From: Shewanella psychropiezotolerans
GTDB lineage: Bacteria > Pseudomonadota > Gammaproteobacteria > Enterobacterales > Shewanellaceae
DNA: 64,000 nucleotides
Assembly (NCBI RefSeq): GCF_007197555.1
Contig: NZ_CP041614.1
Coordinates: 984,001 to 1,048,000, forward strand
Reading direction: 5' to 3'
Of this stretch, positions 46,752 through 55,593 are shown piece by piece. Each line of letters begins with the position of its first letter. Within the stretch, counting starts at the first letter, position 1. The notes under the pieces are model-generated. The model saw only the letters and a list, made by a program, of their open reading frames with translations, ran no database searches and was not told the DNA's origin. The translations under genes and the position numbers were made by a program.

Positions 46752-47059
46752 GCTAACCATATAAAACTTTGAGTACAAGTATATCTCGGCAAGCTTGTTC
46801 GTCATCTAGATAGAGCAAGCTTGCTAGAGCTATTACCTCATCATCTCTGTAGCGTTTCACTCTCCTGCCTTATTAACACAGCTTTTTAAATTTAAATGAT
46901 CGAAATCATCCATTTTTGAAATAATCTAACATTTATAATAGCGTGATCCAGATCGTGTTTTTGGTCTGGATATACGAATTTAGGTGCATTAGTATTCACG
47001 CAAACGTTTGCGCACACGTTTGCGCAGTTATTTCACAGTTTTGAAGTAAGGTTAGTGAG
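46752..47059. promoter_or_regulatory. rbs upstream region
   Basis: Holds the end of the DUF3103-like transcript and the rbs promoter. An imperfect inverted repeat GCAAGCTTG..CAAGCTTGC (46789-46824) lies near the left end without a U-run. TATAAT occurs at 46934-46939, and a weak CRP-like half-site GCGTGATC at 46941; neither is certain. The operators are listed separately. Confidence 0.5.
46999..47025 (+). promoter_or_regulatory. Double LacI/RbsR-type operator upstream of rbsD
   Basis: CGCAAACGTTTGCG (46999-47012) is a perfect 14-bp palindrome, and GCGCACACGTTTGCGC (47010-47025) is a second with one mismatch, centred 12 bases later. Both have the central CG and AAACGTTT core of LacI-family sites. 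The regulator gene rbsR is the last gene of the operon, so RbsR autoregulation by ribose is expected. Confidence 0.8.
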
Positions 47060-47482
47060 ATGAGAAAATGTGCACTGCTTAACAGTGATCTGGCGCGGGT
47101 CATTGCCCTGTCGGCTCATACCGATGAGATTACCATAGCCGACGCAGGTCTGCCTGTGCCTGAATGTTGTGAACGTATCGATCTGGCTTTGACCCATGGG
47201 GTCCCGGCTTTTATCGACACCCTAAAGATAGTCGCCACCGAATTACAAATTGAGTCTGTGGTGATTGCCGAAGAGATGTTGGTTTACAATTGTGCCGTGC
47301 ACACTCAGTTGCTGCAATTGCTGGATGAGATCGGGGAAGCGCAATCTCATCCTATTCGGCTTAACACCGTCAGTCATCAAGCCTTTAAGACCCAAACTGC
47401 CAACAGCCGCGCCGTGGTGCGCACCGGTGAGTGTACCCCTTACGCTAATATCATCCTGCAAGCGGGAGTGGTCTTCAAATGA
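47060..47482 (+). CDS. rbsD: D-ribose pyranase
   Basis: Interconverts the pyranose and furanose forms of ribose so that RbsK can use it. 140 residues, matching family length. The N-terminal part [34 protein letters not shown] carries the conserved His-Thr-Asp; a family-conserved VRTGE.TPYAN is near the end. ATG with TAAGG upstream; its end overlaps rbsA by four bases. Confidence 0.93.
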   Translation: MRKCALLNSDLARVIALSAHTDEITIADAGLPVPECCERIDLALTHGVPAFIDTLKIVATELQIESVVIAEEMLVYNCAVHTQLLQLLDEIGEAQSHPIRLNTVSHQAFKTQTANSRAVVRTGECTPYANIILQAGVVFK

Positions 47483-48963
47483 CAGCACTGCTGAGTCTTA
47501 GTGGTATAGATAAATCTTTCCCCGGGGTTAAAGCCTTAGATGGTGCCCAACTTAACGTGTATCCCGGTCAGGTGATGGCGCTGATGGGGGAGAATGGTGC
47601 GGGTAAATCCACCATGATGAAAGTGATGACGGGGATCTACCAAGCCGATGCTGGTCAGATCATCTTAAACGGTGAACCTGTGAGCTTCGGTGGTCCTCGT
47701 CAGTCCCAGGCGGCGGGGATCAGTATCATACATCAGGAACTGAATCTGATTGATGATTTGTCCATCGCCGAAAACATCTTTCTGGGCCGGGAGCCACAGA
47801 AATTCCCCGGCCTTATCGACTGGCGCAAGATGTTCAGTGAAGCCGATGCCCTATTGGCCCGTTTGAATGTGCAGCGCAGCAGTCGCGAGAAGATGGGGGC
47901 TTTACCACTGGGTGAGCAACAGATGATAGAGATAGCCAAGGCCCTGTCGTTTGAGTCCAACATCATAGTGATGGATGAGCCCACAGATTCCCTTACCGAG
48001 CACGAGACCGATAGCCTGTTTAAGGTGATCCGCGAGTTGCGGGAGCAGGGTGTGGGGATAGTGTATATATCCCATCGTCTGCAAGAGATATTTACCATCT
48101 GCGATCGTGTCACTGTGATGCGAGATGGTCAGTTTATTGCTGAATCCGCCGTGTCAGAACTCACCGAGGAAAGCCTGATCGAGTTGATGGTCGGCCGTAA
48201 ACTTAAAGATCTGTATCCACGTATCGAACACAAATCGGGTAAGGTGTCGATGAAGGTGCGTAACCTGTCCGGCAAGGGAATAAGTGACATCAGCTTTGAC
48301 CTGCATGAGGGGGAAATTTTAGGCTTCAATGGCCTGATGGGCGCGGGGCGAACCGAGCTGATGCGTGTGTTGTTTGGGGATGCCTGGCGCATCGGAGGTG
48401 AGGTGGAGTTGTACGGCAAACCTGTGCACCCGACTCATCCAAGCGAAGGCATAAAGGCCGGTATCGCTTACATCTCCGAAGACCGTAAGGGTGATGGCCT
48501 GGTGCTCGGCATGTCGGTGAAACAGAATATGAGTCTCAGTTCTCTGAATGCACTGTCTAACATGGGGGCAATCAAGGCCGATGCCGAGCTCGAGCAGGCG
48601 ACTTATTTCAAGCAGGCCTTCAACATAAAGACCCCCTCATTAGATCAGCCTATAGGCAAATTATCCGGCGGTAATCAGCAGAAGGCGGCGATAGCTAAGG
48701 GCTTGATGGCCAATCCCAAAGTATTGATCTTGGACGAGCCCACTCGGGGAGTCGATGTCGGCGCGAAGAAAGAGATTTACCAACTGATCAACCAGTATAA
48801 GCAAAAGGGCATGAGCATCATTCTCGTCTCTTCCGATATGCCGGAGGTGATGGGGATGAGTGACCGGATAATGGTGATGAGCGGAGGTCGCATCAGCGGC
48901 GAGTTCGACGCCACCCAAGTGACTCAGGAACAACTCTTGGCTGCGGCCATCGGCAACCACTGA
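47479..48963 (+). CDS. rbsA: Ribose ABC transporter, ATP-binding subunit
   Basis: 494 residues with two ABC cassettes. First: Walker [10 protein letters not shown], signature LGEQQ, Walker B IIVMDEP. Second: [10 protein letters not shown] (degenerate P-loop, as in RbsA), signature LSGGNQQK, Walker [15 protein letters not shown]. Energises ribose uptake with RbsC and RbsB. Overlaps rbsD by four bases (ATGA), the classical translational coupling. The double-cassette length is normal. Confidence 0.96.
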   Translation: MTALLSLSGIDKSFPGVKALDGAQLNVYPGQVMALMGENGAGKSTMMKVMTGIYQADAGQIILNGEPVSFGGPRQSQAAGISIIHQELNLIDDLSIAENIFLGREPQKFPGLIDWRKMFSEADALLARLNVQRSSREKMGALPLGEQQMIEIAKALSFESNIIVMDEPTDSLTEHETDSLFKVIRELREQGVGIVYISHRLQEIFTICDRVTVMRDGQFIAESAVSELTEESLIELMVGRKLKDLYPRIEHKSGKVSMKVRNLSGKGISDISFDLHEGEILGFNGLMGAGRTELMRVLFGDAWRIGGEVELYGKPVHPTHPSEGIKAGIAYISEDRKGDGLVLGMSVKQNMSLSSLNALSNMGAIKADAELEQATYFKQAFNIKTPSLDQPIGKLSGGNQQKAAIAKGLMANPKVLILDEPTRGVDVGAKKEIYQLINQYKQKGMSIILVSSDMPEVMGMSDRIMVMSGGRISGEFDATQVTQEQLLAAAIGNH

Positions 48964-48979
48964 TTAGAGAATAATAACA

Positions 48980-49951
48980 ATGAATCAAACTGTAACTTAT
49001 AACGCCACCGGCACTAAAATCTGGGCATGGCTGAAGCAGCAAAAAGCACTTATCGCCTTGATCGCCTTGATTGTCGTGGTTTCTATATTGAACGACCAGT
49101 TCTTCACCATGGGTAACCTGATGAACATACTGCGTCAGACCTCGGTTAACGCCATCATCGCCGTGGGAATGACCTTAGTGATCTTGACTGCCGGCATAGA
49201 CTTGTCTGTCGGTGCGATTCTGGCCTTAACCGGGGCGCTCGGCGCATCCATGGTGGGGGCCGAGTTACCCTTGGCACTGGCATTGCCTCTGACCTTGATG
49301 CTGGGAGGGGCGCTTGGTGCCATGAATGGCATGCTGATATCTAAAGGTAAGGTACAGGCGTTTATCGCCACTCTGGTGACCATGACGGCTATCCGTGGCC
49401 TGACTATGGTCTACACCGAGGGGCGTCCTATCTCCACCGGCTTCACCGACACCGCCGACAACTTTTCCTTTATCGGTACTGGCTGGTTGGCTGGGGTACC
49501 TGTGCCGGTCTGGCTGATGCTGATCACTTTCGTGCTGGTCTGGGTCATGTTGACCCACACTCGACTGGGACGCTACATCTACGCCATAGGCGGCAATGAA
49601 TCCGCTGCGCGCTTGTCTGGCATCAATGTCGATAGGGTGAAAATCGCGGTTTATGGCCTTTCGGGCATGATGGCGGCGCTGGCGGGGCTGATAGTGACAT
49701 CACGCTTGTCTTCGGCTCAACCGACAGCGGGTACTTCTTATGAGCTCGATGCCATCGCTGCTGTGGTGGTCGGCGGCGCTTCTCTGGCTGGTGGTCGCGG
49801 TTTTATCTGGGGAACTCTGGTTGGCGCGCTGATCATAGGTTTTCTTAACAACGCTTTGAACCTGCTGGATGTGTCATCTTATTATCAGATGATTGCCAAG
49901 GCTGGAGTAATCTTACTGGCGGTACTTGCCGACCGAAAATCCAACACATAA
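48980..49951 (+). CDS. rbsC: Ribose ABC transporter, permease
   Basis: A 323-residue inner-membrane permease with about ten helices. TAGIDLSVGAILALTGALGASMVG and GGNESAARLSGINVDRVK are the conserved blocks of this family. Works as a homodimer with RbsA and the binding protein RbsB. 16 bases after rbsA. Confidence 0.95.
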   Translation: MNQTVTYNATGTKIWAWLKQQKALIALIALIVVVSILNDQFFTMGNLMNILRQTSVNAIIAVGMTLVILTAGIDLSVGAILALTGALGASMVGAELPLALALPLTLMLGGALGAMNGMLISKGKVQAFIATLVTMTAIRGLTMVYTEGRPISTGFTDTADNFSFIGTGWLAGVPVPVWLMLITFVLVWVMLTHTRLGRYIYAIGGNESAARLSGINVDRVKIAVYGLSGMMAALAGLIVTSRLSSAQPTAGTSYELDAIAAVVVGGASLAGGRGFIWGTLVGALIIGFLNNALNLLDVSSYYQMIAKAGVILLAVLADRKSNT

Positions 49952-49982
49952 CGATAACTAATCCGGAAAGAAGGTGACCAAT

Positions 49983-50861
49983 ATGAACAAGCTACTCACA
50001 TCTGCTGCAGCACTGGCCTTGGCTCTGGGCCTAACCGCTCCGGCCATGGCACAAGACACCATAGCCTTGGTGGTATCGACCCTGAATAACCCATTTTTCG
50101 TGTCGATGAAAGAGGGCGCGGAGCAGAAAGCCGAAGAACTGGGCTATAAGCTGATAGTTCTCGATTCTCAGAACGATCCGTCTAAGGAGCTGAGCAATAT
50201 CGAAGATCTGACCATTCGTCAGGTAAAGGCTATCTTGCTGAATCCCACGGACTCCGATGCAGCCTCGAATGCGGCTCGCATGGTGAATCGTGCCGGTATC
50301 CCATTATTGACACTAGATCGCGGTGTGACCCGAGGGAAGGTGGTGTCTCATATCGCATCTGACAATGTGGCAGGTGGCAAGCTTGCGGGCGACTTCATCG
50401 CAGATAAGTTGGGCAAAGGCGTTAAGGTTATCCAGCTTGAAGGTGTGGCTGGTACCTCGGCATCCCGTGATCGTGGTGAAGGCTTTGCCCTCGCCGTTGC
50501 GGCGAACGGCTTCGAGCTGCAAGCATCACAACCCGCAGACTTCGACCGCACCAAAGGTTTGAACGTCACCGAAAACTTGTTGGCCTCTAAGCCGGATGTA
50601 CAGGCCATATTTGCCCAGAATGACGAGATGGCTCTGGGTGCACTGCGCGCAGTACGTGGTGCGGGTAAAGATGTATTGATTGTGGGCTTCGATGGCACAG
50701 ATGAAGGCATTGCCGCCGTTCAACGCGGCCTGCTGAGCGCAACTGTGGCGCAGCAGCCACAACTGATTGGCGAGTTGGGTGTCGAGACCGCGGTTAAGGT
50801 GCTCAAAGGCGAAACTGTTTCCGAATTTCAGCCGGTACCCCTGCAGATTATTTCTCAATAA
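49983..50861 (+). CDS. rbsB: Ribose-binding periplasmic protein
   Basis: ATG at 49983 with AAGG eight bases upstream (a GTG at 49974 is possible). Signal peptide [25 protein letters not shown], then the Peripla_BP_4 fold: [34 protein letters not shown] and GFDGTDEG, which form the ribose pocket. 292 residues. It delivers ribose to RbsC and may also feed a chemoreceptor. 31 bases after rbsC. Confidence 0.95.
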   Translation: MNKLLTSAAALALALGLTAPAMAQDTIALVVSTLNNPFFVSMKEGAEQKAEELGYKLIVLDSQNDPSKELSNIEDLTIRQVKAILLNPTDSDAASNAARMVNRAGIPLLTLDRGVTRGKVVSHIASDNVAGGKLAGDFIADKLGKGVKVIQLEGVAGTSASRDRGEGFALAVAANGFELQASQPADFDRTKGLNVTENLLASKPDVQAIFAQNDEMALGALRAVRGAGKDVLIVGFDGTDEGIAAVQRGLLSATVAQQPQLIGELGVETAVKVLKGETVSEFQPVPLQIISQ

Positions 50862-51051
50862 GCCTTTAGCGGTTCGTCGCACATAAGCTGAGACATAAGC
50901 AGTTTAGCTGCTGACTTAAGTTACTTATAGTTAGTTACTTACATTAGCTTGCTAATTCAGAGCTAAGTTATTATAACTGGGCCGATTATTCGGTCCTTGC
51001 TGCGCCGCCGTGTAGGCCCTCAGCGATCAAATTAAGCAAAGAGAGACTCAG

Positions 51052-51966
51052 ATGGCTAAATTATCCGTATTGGGCAGCATCAATGTAGATCACCTGATGC
51101 AAGTCGGCGCCGCACCTAAGGGCGGGCAGACTATTCAAGCTAAACAGTACCAAATAGTGGCTGGGGGCAAGGGCGCGAATCAGGCTGTGGCCGCGGCCAA
51201 GTTGGGAGCGGACGTGGCCATGATAGCCTGTATTGGCACCGACGCCATAGGTGAGCAGATGAAACATGGCCTCGCCGATATTGGTATCGACACTAAAGGC
51301 ATTACCACTGTTGCTGGTGAAAATACTGGAGTGGCGATGATCTACGTCGAGGACTCGGGTGAAAACCGTATCGGTATCTGGCCGGGTGCTAATGCTTTCC
51401 TGACTGAGACGGTGATGCTTGAGCATAAGGCCGCTATCCAAGACTCGGATTTACTCTTGCTACAGCTGGAAACCCCTGTCGCTACCTTAGTCGCGGCGGC
51501 TAAGATAGCGAAAGCTGCCGGTACTCGGGTGGTGTTGAATCCGGCGCCCGCTAAGGCGTTACCGGAAAGCCTACTACGCCATGTCGATATCATCACGCCC
51601 AATGAGACTGAAGCCGAGCAGTTGACCGGCGTGGCGATCAGGGAGTTATCGGATGCGGATATTGCGGCTAACAAGCTGCACAGCCAGTTTGGTATAAAGA
51701 CTGTACTGATCACCTTAGGTGAGCGGGGAGTGTGGTTGTCACACAAGGGTGAAGGTAAACACATTGCCGGTTTCGTGATGAAGGCCATAGATACAACGGC
51801 TGCCGGGGACACCTTCAACGGCGGTTTCGTCACTGGATTACTGGAAGGTCAATCCATGTTGGATTCGGTGCGTTTTGGCCAGGCCGCGGCGGCATTATCT
51901 GTGACTCGCATGGGGGCGCAAAGCTCTATCCCGACTCGGGTAGAAACCTTAGCATTGTTAGCTTAA
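51052..51966 (+). CDS. rbsK: Ribokinase
   Basis: Phosphorylates D-ribose to ribose-5-phosphate, the entry to the pentose phosphate pathway. PfkB fold: VLGSINVDHL (substrate-binding), GGKGANQAVAAAKLG near the start, and DTTAAGDTFNGGFV near residue 245 with the catalytic Asp in the GD motif. 304 residues. Separated from rbsB by 190 bases, which hold an AT-rich stretch with short hairpins (for example AGCAGTTTAGCTGCT) and no clear terminator; read-through from the rbs promoter or a weak second promoter is likely. Confidence 0.95.
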   Translation: MAKLSVLGSINVDHLMQVGAAPKGGQTIQAKQYQIVAGGKGANQAVAAAKLGADVAMIACIGTDAIGEQMKHGLADIGIDTKGITTVAGENTGVAMIYVEDSGENRIGIWPGANAFLTETVMLEHKAAIQDSDLLLLQLETPVATLVAAAKIAKAAGTRVVLNPAPAKALPESLLRHVDIITPNETEAEQLTGVAIRELSDADIAANKLHSQFGIKTVLITLGERGVWLSHKGEGKHIAGFVMKAIDTTAAGDTFNGGFVTGLLEGQSMLDSVRFGQAAAALSVTRMGAQSSIPTRVETLALLA

Positions 51967-52075
51967 TGGCTAACTTTACACGTTTTAGTCTGAGTTTTTA
52001 GTAGTAGTTTTCGATAGGAGCCGAATTGCATGACCACCTTTTGTAGCATTTTGACTAAGCTTGCAGGGTATTTCT

Positions 52076-53083
52076 ATGACCACCATACGTGATGTTGCTA
52101 AGCTGGCCGGTGTCTCAACTACCACTGTTTCCCACGTGCTTAACAAGACTCGGTTTGTCTCTGCCGAGGGGAAGGCCAAGGTCGAGGCGGCAGTTATTGA
52201 GCTCAGCTACGTGCCCAACACCATTGCCCGTAGTCTCAAAGGCGGCAGTAGTCGAGTCTTAGGTATGCTGATCACAGATGCGAATAATCCATTTTACGCA
52301 GACCTAATTCAGTGGGTGGATCAGGTAGCGTACCGCCATGGCTACAACCTTATCTTGTGTAATACCCAGGGCAACATCGAGCGAGCCAAAGACTACATGG
52401 TCATGCTCAATCAAAGACGGGTGGATGGCATGTTAATGATGAGCTCGGATGCCCGTCAGTTACCTGTATCTTCCTATGGCACCATGCCTATGGTGATGAT
52501 GGATTCCGGTCCTGAGCAGGCGGGCTATGATCGCATCTTGGATGACTCGGAGCAGGGGGGCTACATGGCGACCAAGCATCTGTTAGAGTCGGGCCATATG
52601 AGCATTGGCTTGTTGGCCGGGCCGCTGGATAAGTCCAATAGTCAGAACCGTATTGCCGGATATCGCCGGGCAATGGCCGAAGCGAACGCAGAGGTGGATG
52701 AGCGCTGGATCCAATCAGGAGAATTCACCTACGAAGGTGGCGCTGAGGCCATGACTAGATTACTCGGTCAGCCTTGTTCGGTGACGGCCATATTTGCCTC
52801 CAATGATCTCATGGTCATGGGTGCCATAAGGGTGGCTGGCAAACTTGGGCTTACTATCCCACTGGATCTGTCGATTATCGGTTATGACGATATTCCCGGG
52901 GCTAAGTATTTCAACCCGCCACTGACGACCATGAGTCAGCCATTAGAACAGTTGGCGGAGCAGGCGATTGCCATGTTACTGGCGCGAATAGAGACTCCCG
53001 AACGGGAAGGCCAACGTACCTTGTTGCCACCCAGCTTAGTTATCCGGGATTCCGTCGCTGTTCTAAAATCTGTTGAGAAGTAA
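52076..53083 (+). CDS. rbsR: LacI-family ribose repressor
   Basis: 335 residues: ATG at 52076 with AGGG eight bases upstream. HTH TIRDVAKLAGVSTTTVSHVLN at the N-terminus, then the periplasmic-binding-type effector domain (LGMLITDANNPFYADLIQ, IFASNDLMVMGAIR, IIGYDDIPGAKYFNPPLTT), which binds ribose. It should bind the CGCAAACGTTTGCG sites upstream of rbsD. Ends in a strong terminator at 53118. Confidence 0.93.
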   Translation: MTTIRDVAKLAGVSTTTVSHVLNKTRFVSAEGKAKVEAAVIELSYVPNTIARSLKGGSSRVLGMLITDANNPFYADLIQWVDQVAYRHGYNLILCNTQGNIERAKDYMVMLNQRRVDGMLMMSSDARQLPVSSYGTMPMVMMDSGPEQAGYDRILDDSEQGGYMATKHLLESGHMSIGLLAGPLDKSNSQNRIAGYRRAMAEANAEVDERWIQSGEFTYEGGAEAMTRLLGQPCSVTAIFASNDLMVMGAIRVAGKLGLTIPLDLSIIGYDDIPGAKYFNPPLTTMSQPLEQLAEQAIAMLLARIETPEREGQRTLLPPSLVIRDSVAVLKSVEK

Positions 53084-53117
53084 TCCCGCTCACTTCTCGG
53101 TATAACATACAAAATAA

Positions 53118-53142
53118 AAGGGGCCGAATTAATCGGCCCCTT
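53118..53142 (+). terminator. Terminator between rbsR and the carbonic anhydrase gene
   Basis: AAGGGGCCGA pairs with TCGGCCCCTT across ATTAA, between the convergent rbsR and carbonic anhydrase genes. Being nearly symmetrical it could serve both, although the flanking T/A runs are short. Confidence 0.85.
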
Positions 53143-53173
53143 ACTTGTCTTGGTTTAGACAGTCTGTACCAGA

Positions 53174-54040
53174 CTAGTCACTGTCAGCGGATAGTAGATC
53201 TGGGTTAATCACTAGGTTTCTGACGCCGTGGGCATGATCTTCATCGAAGGCGTTACCCTCTAACCACTTACCTACAGTGTTAATATCCACCTTCATTACC
53301 TTTGGACGCACGCTCCAGCTCACTTGTAGTGGTGAAGCCTTCTCGTTATATCCAGGACCTGTGGTTGAACCTTCATATTCCACTGGCTCACCGGTATTGC
53401 TTGGAATGTTTAGGGCCTGGTTAAGCCCGTTTTTCATGCCTAACTTTGTTAGCTCCATAAAGCTCATGGCTTTAGTATCATTGACCAGCACGAATACCTG
53501 AGTCTCTACGCGTAACTGAGGGTTGCTATTAGCCTCGCTGAGGCAAGCGCCCAGAGTCGCGCCAGGGCTAACTTGAGCGGTTGAGTGGACATAGTGCACT
53601 TCAATCGTATCTCCTGGATACAGACTACCGTGCTTACTGGCACCGACTTCATTTTTAAGGGGAGTTAACTCATTCTTAGATAGTTTTCCGCTATATTGAT
53701 AACCGCTCTGATAGCCGTGACCATCACCATTGCCGGCATATTTAGTGAACTCACCACCTTTGTGCTCGGCATTCTTATGGAAATGTATGTTACATAGGTT
53801 CATTTCTGTGTAGTCAGGCGCCTCGCCAAATATACGCTTGTTGTTACCTTGAATGGTATCTATATCTCTTGGCGACTGAGGACCATAACCTTTACCTTGA
53901 GTATTAGTGGCCAATTCGGCTCTTTGCTTTTCTATCACTTTATCTGAGACGTTATGACCAGCATCTTGGGTCGTTCCAGCATTAACCAAAAGTGGGAAAA
54001 GCACCGCAGTGGCGCATAATACTCGTGTCTTGTTAATCAT
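53174..54040 (-). CDS. Delta-class carbonic anhydrase family protein
   Basis: Hydrates CO2 to bicarbonate, if active. A 288-residue secreted protein (signal peptide through VNA-GTTQD). The region MNLCNIHFHKNAEHKGGEFTKY resembles the delta-class carbonic anhydrase core described from diatoms, in which the histidines of HFH and EHKGGEF bind zinc; the YVHSTAQVSPG block and three cysteines (C-NIHF, GACLSE) also fit. Prokaryotic members are known, but I judge from sequence pattern only. It acts outside the cytoplasm. It is monocistronic, facing rbsR across a shared terminator. Confidence 0.78.
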   Translation of the reverse strand: MINKTRVLCATAVLFPLLVNAGTTQDAGHNVSDKVIEKQRAELATNTQGKGYGPQSPRDIDTIQGNNKRIFGEAPDYTEMNLCNIHFHKNAEHKGGEFTKYAGNGDGHGYQSGYQYSGKLSKNELTPLKNEVGASKHGSLYPGDTIEVHYVHSTAQVSPGATLGACLSEANSNPQLRVETQVFVLVNDTKAMSFMELTKLGMKNGLNQALNIPSNTGEPVEYEGSTTGPGYNEKASPLQVSWSVRPKVMKVDINTVGKWLEGNAFDEDHAHGVRNLVINPDLLSADSD

Positions 54041-54286
54041 GTAATTTGTCCTTTTATTATTAATAAACAGAATAGGTATGCCAAGTATTAGAGTCGAACC
54101 AGCGGCTTAAGTTAACTTCTTGGCTATTCAGTAGGGTTACAAGCTAAATGAGATTAAAGCAATATATTCTTGGTTTCGCTAGGGAATTGTTGAGATAGTT
54201 AGCCTATCACTCATGTTATAAACATAGGTATCACCAAGGTTACTCATATTTGTATCAGGCAGATTACAAACGCCATTGATTTCAGT

Positions 54287-54691
54287 TTAGGCGCAAACTT
54301 GTGTTTTAACTTTATTTTTTAGTAAATCTGAATCCAAATCTAAGCTTAAATTCAGGGCCGCTTGAATCAACTGAAAATGCACTGGCACCAGTTCTTGTTG
54401 CTCGGTTCGGTAGCCTCCGCCGACGACTGCAGCAACAGGAATGTGATTATCTTGCATGGTTTTTAGCAAAAATAGATCCCTTAGATAGATGGCTTCCGTG
54501 CTTATATCGAGATAACCCAGTTCATCGTCTCGATGAAGATCCACCCCGACATCATAAATAACCAGATCCGGTCGGTGTAAATTTATCGCCATCTTAACCA
54601 CCTGTTTAAAGCTGGTTAAAAAGGTGTCGTCGCCAGTCCCCTTTGCCAGAGGTAACTGAGAATAGATGGGATGGTAGACTAGTGGCAGCAT
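54287..54691 (-). pseudogene. Histone-deacetylase-family remnant with large internal deletion
   Basis: The N-terminal bit MLPLVYHPIYSQLP (start 54691) and the C-terminal part from GTGDDTFL onwards (DLVIYDVGVDLHRDDELG, AAVVGGGYRT) belong to the class of bacterial histone deacetylase/acetoin-utilisation proteins of about 300 residues. Here they are joined directly, so ~170 residues of the middle, with the zinc and catalytic His/Asp residues, are missing. The join is in frame (LPLAKGTGDD), so it is a true deletion and not a sequencing slip. An open frame extends upstream through an 11-bp repeat array (54705-54836) but has no ribosome site. Product is unlikely to be active. Confidence 0.72.
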
Positions 54692-54704
54692 GGCAAAGTT
54701 AGAT

Positions 54705-54836
54705 AGTGAGCAGATAGTGAGCAGATAGTGAGCGGATAGTGAGCAGATAGTGAGCGGGTAGTGAGCGGATAGTGAGCGGGTAGTGAGCGGATAGTGAGCG
54801 GATAGTGAGCAGGTAGTGAGCAGGTAGTGAGCAGAT
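54705..54836 (+). repeat. 11-bp tandem repeat array, 12 copies (AGTGAGCRGRT)
   Basis: Twelve full copies of AGTGAGC followed by AGAT, GGAT, GGGT or AGGT, and a degenerate thirteenth at 54837. The variants interleave, so the array grew by unequal events. Its 11-bp period is close to one turn of DNA. Three units make 33 bases, so the minus strand stays open as an 11-residue repeat, which probably has no meaning. Confidence 0.93.
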
Positions 54837-54904
54837 AGTAGCAGTTTGGTCATCCGATAATAAAGGGCGATGTGCTTAGTATTTTCAGGTTACCTTCACT
54901 TGGT

Positions 54905-55366
54905 TTAGTCGTCATAGTGTCTTCTATCAGGCTTTTTTATCCTTTGGTTTTTCTCACCGAAGGCACCAAACAGATCGTGTGTCATGCCAAAATCGACACG
55001 GCGTTCCAGTTTTTCTCTCCTTCTGTCTTGGTAGTGTTTGTAGTGGCATCGACATTCAAAGGCATCGCAATTGGATAGGGGGATAGATGGGGCATCTTTA
55101 GATAAAAAATGTATGCCTTGAATATTTTTTACCGCACAACAAGCATTTTGGATTCGTTCAATAGTGACATTGTGATACGGATGCATTGTCTGTTTATTTA
55201 TATCATGGTGCCCATCCGGCAGCACTTCATAGATATGACTCATAGGCTTAAGGTGGGGATGATGTCTAATTTTATTGTGAAAGCGAGGAGGAAAGCGCAG
55301 GTAAATCACCACACTGATGATGGCAGCGATTAATAAGAGTGCGAATACAAGTTGGTTTATTGTCAT
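54905..55366 (-). CDS. Conserved unknown membrane-anchored protein
   Basis: 153 residues, start ATG at 55366 with GGAAG six bases upstream. A single N-terminal helix (TINQLVFALLLIAAIISVVIYL) anchors a basic cytoplasmic or periplasmic tail. The tail has a Cys cluster (CDAFECRCHYKHY) and ends in RREKLERRVDFGMTHDLFGAFGEKNQ. I recall similar Shewanella proteins of unknown function but no name. It is followed on the same strand by the repeat array and the histone-deacetylase remnant. Confidence 0.55.
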   Translation of the reverse strand: MTINQLVFALLLIAAIISVVIYLRFPPRFHNKIRHHPHLKPMSHIYEVLPDGHHDINKQTMHPYHNVTIERIQNACCAVKNIQGIHFLSKDAPSIPLSNCDAFECRCHYKHYQDRRREKLERRVDFGMTHDLFGAFGEKNQRIKKPDRRHYDD

Positions 55367-55534
55367 ATTGGCTTCCAGCTGCAACTGTGAACCTTAAAAG
55401 GAGTTTCCCCATGAAAGTAACGGAATTCGTAAAAGACTTCATTCTTCAAAGGTTACTTTTGATCACAAGGGAACACAAATTTCATATTAACTCCGGCTCT
55501 AGTGTTTATTGCCTTGTACTGCTAGATATAATCA

Positions 55535-55563
55535 AGAAAAAGCCTCGACTAACCACGAGGCTT
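55535..55563 (-). terminator. Terminator of the M4 protease gene
   Basis: On the minus strand AAGCCTCG pairs with CGAGGCTT across an eight-base loop and is followed by a T-run (TTTTTC), 31 bases after the protease stop. Confidence 0.85.
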
Positions 55564-55593
55564 ATTCGTTATCGGCTCGTCACTGTTGAACGG

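Noticed and set aside
46941..46956. CRP site before rbsD
   Set aside because: GCGTGATC matches only one half-site; the other half (TCGTG) does not fit TCACA.
54692..54853. N-terminal extension of the HDAC remnant frame through the 11-bp repeat (an 11-residue repeat)
   Set aside because: Three 11-base units make 33 bases, so the frame is open by arithmetic. There is no ribosome site, and HDAC proteins begin at MLPLVYHP.
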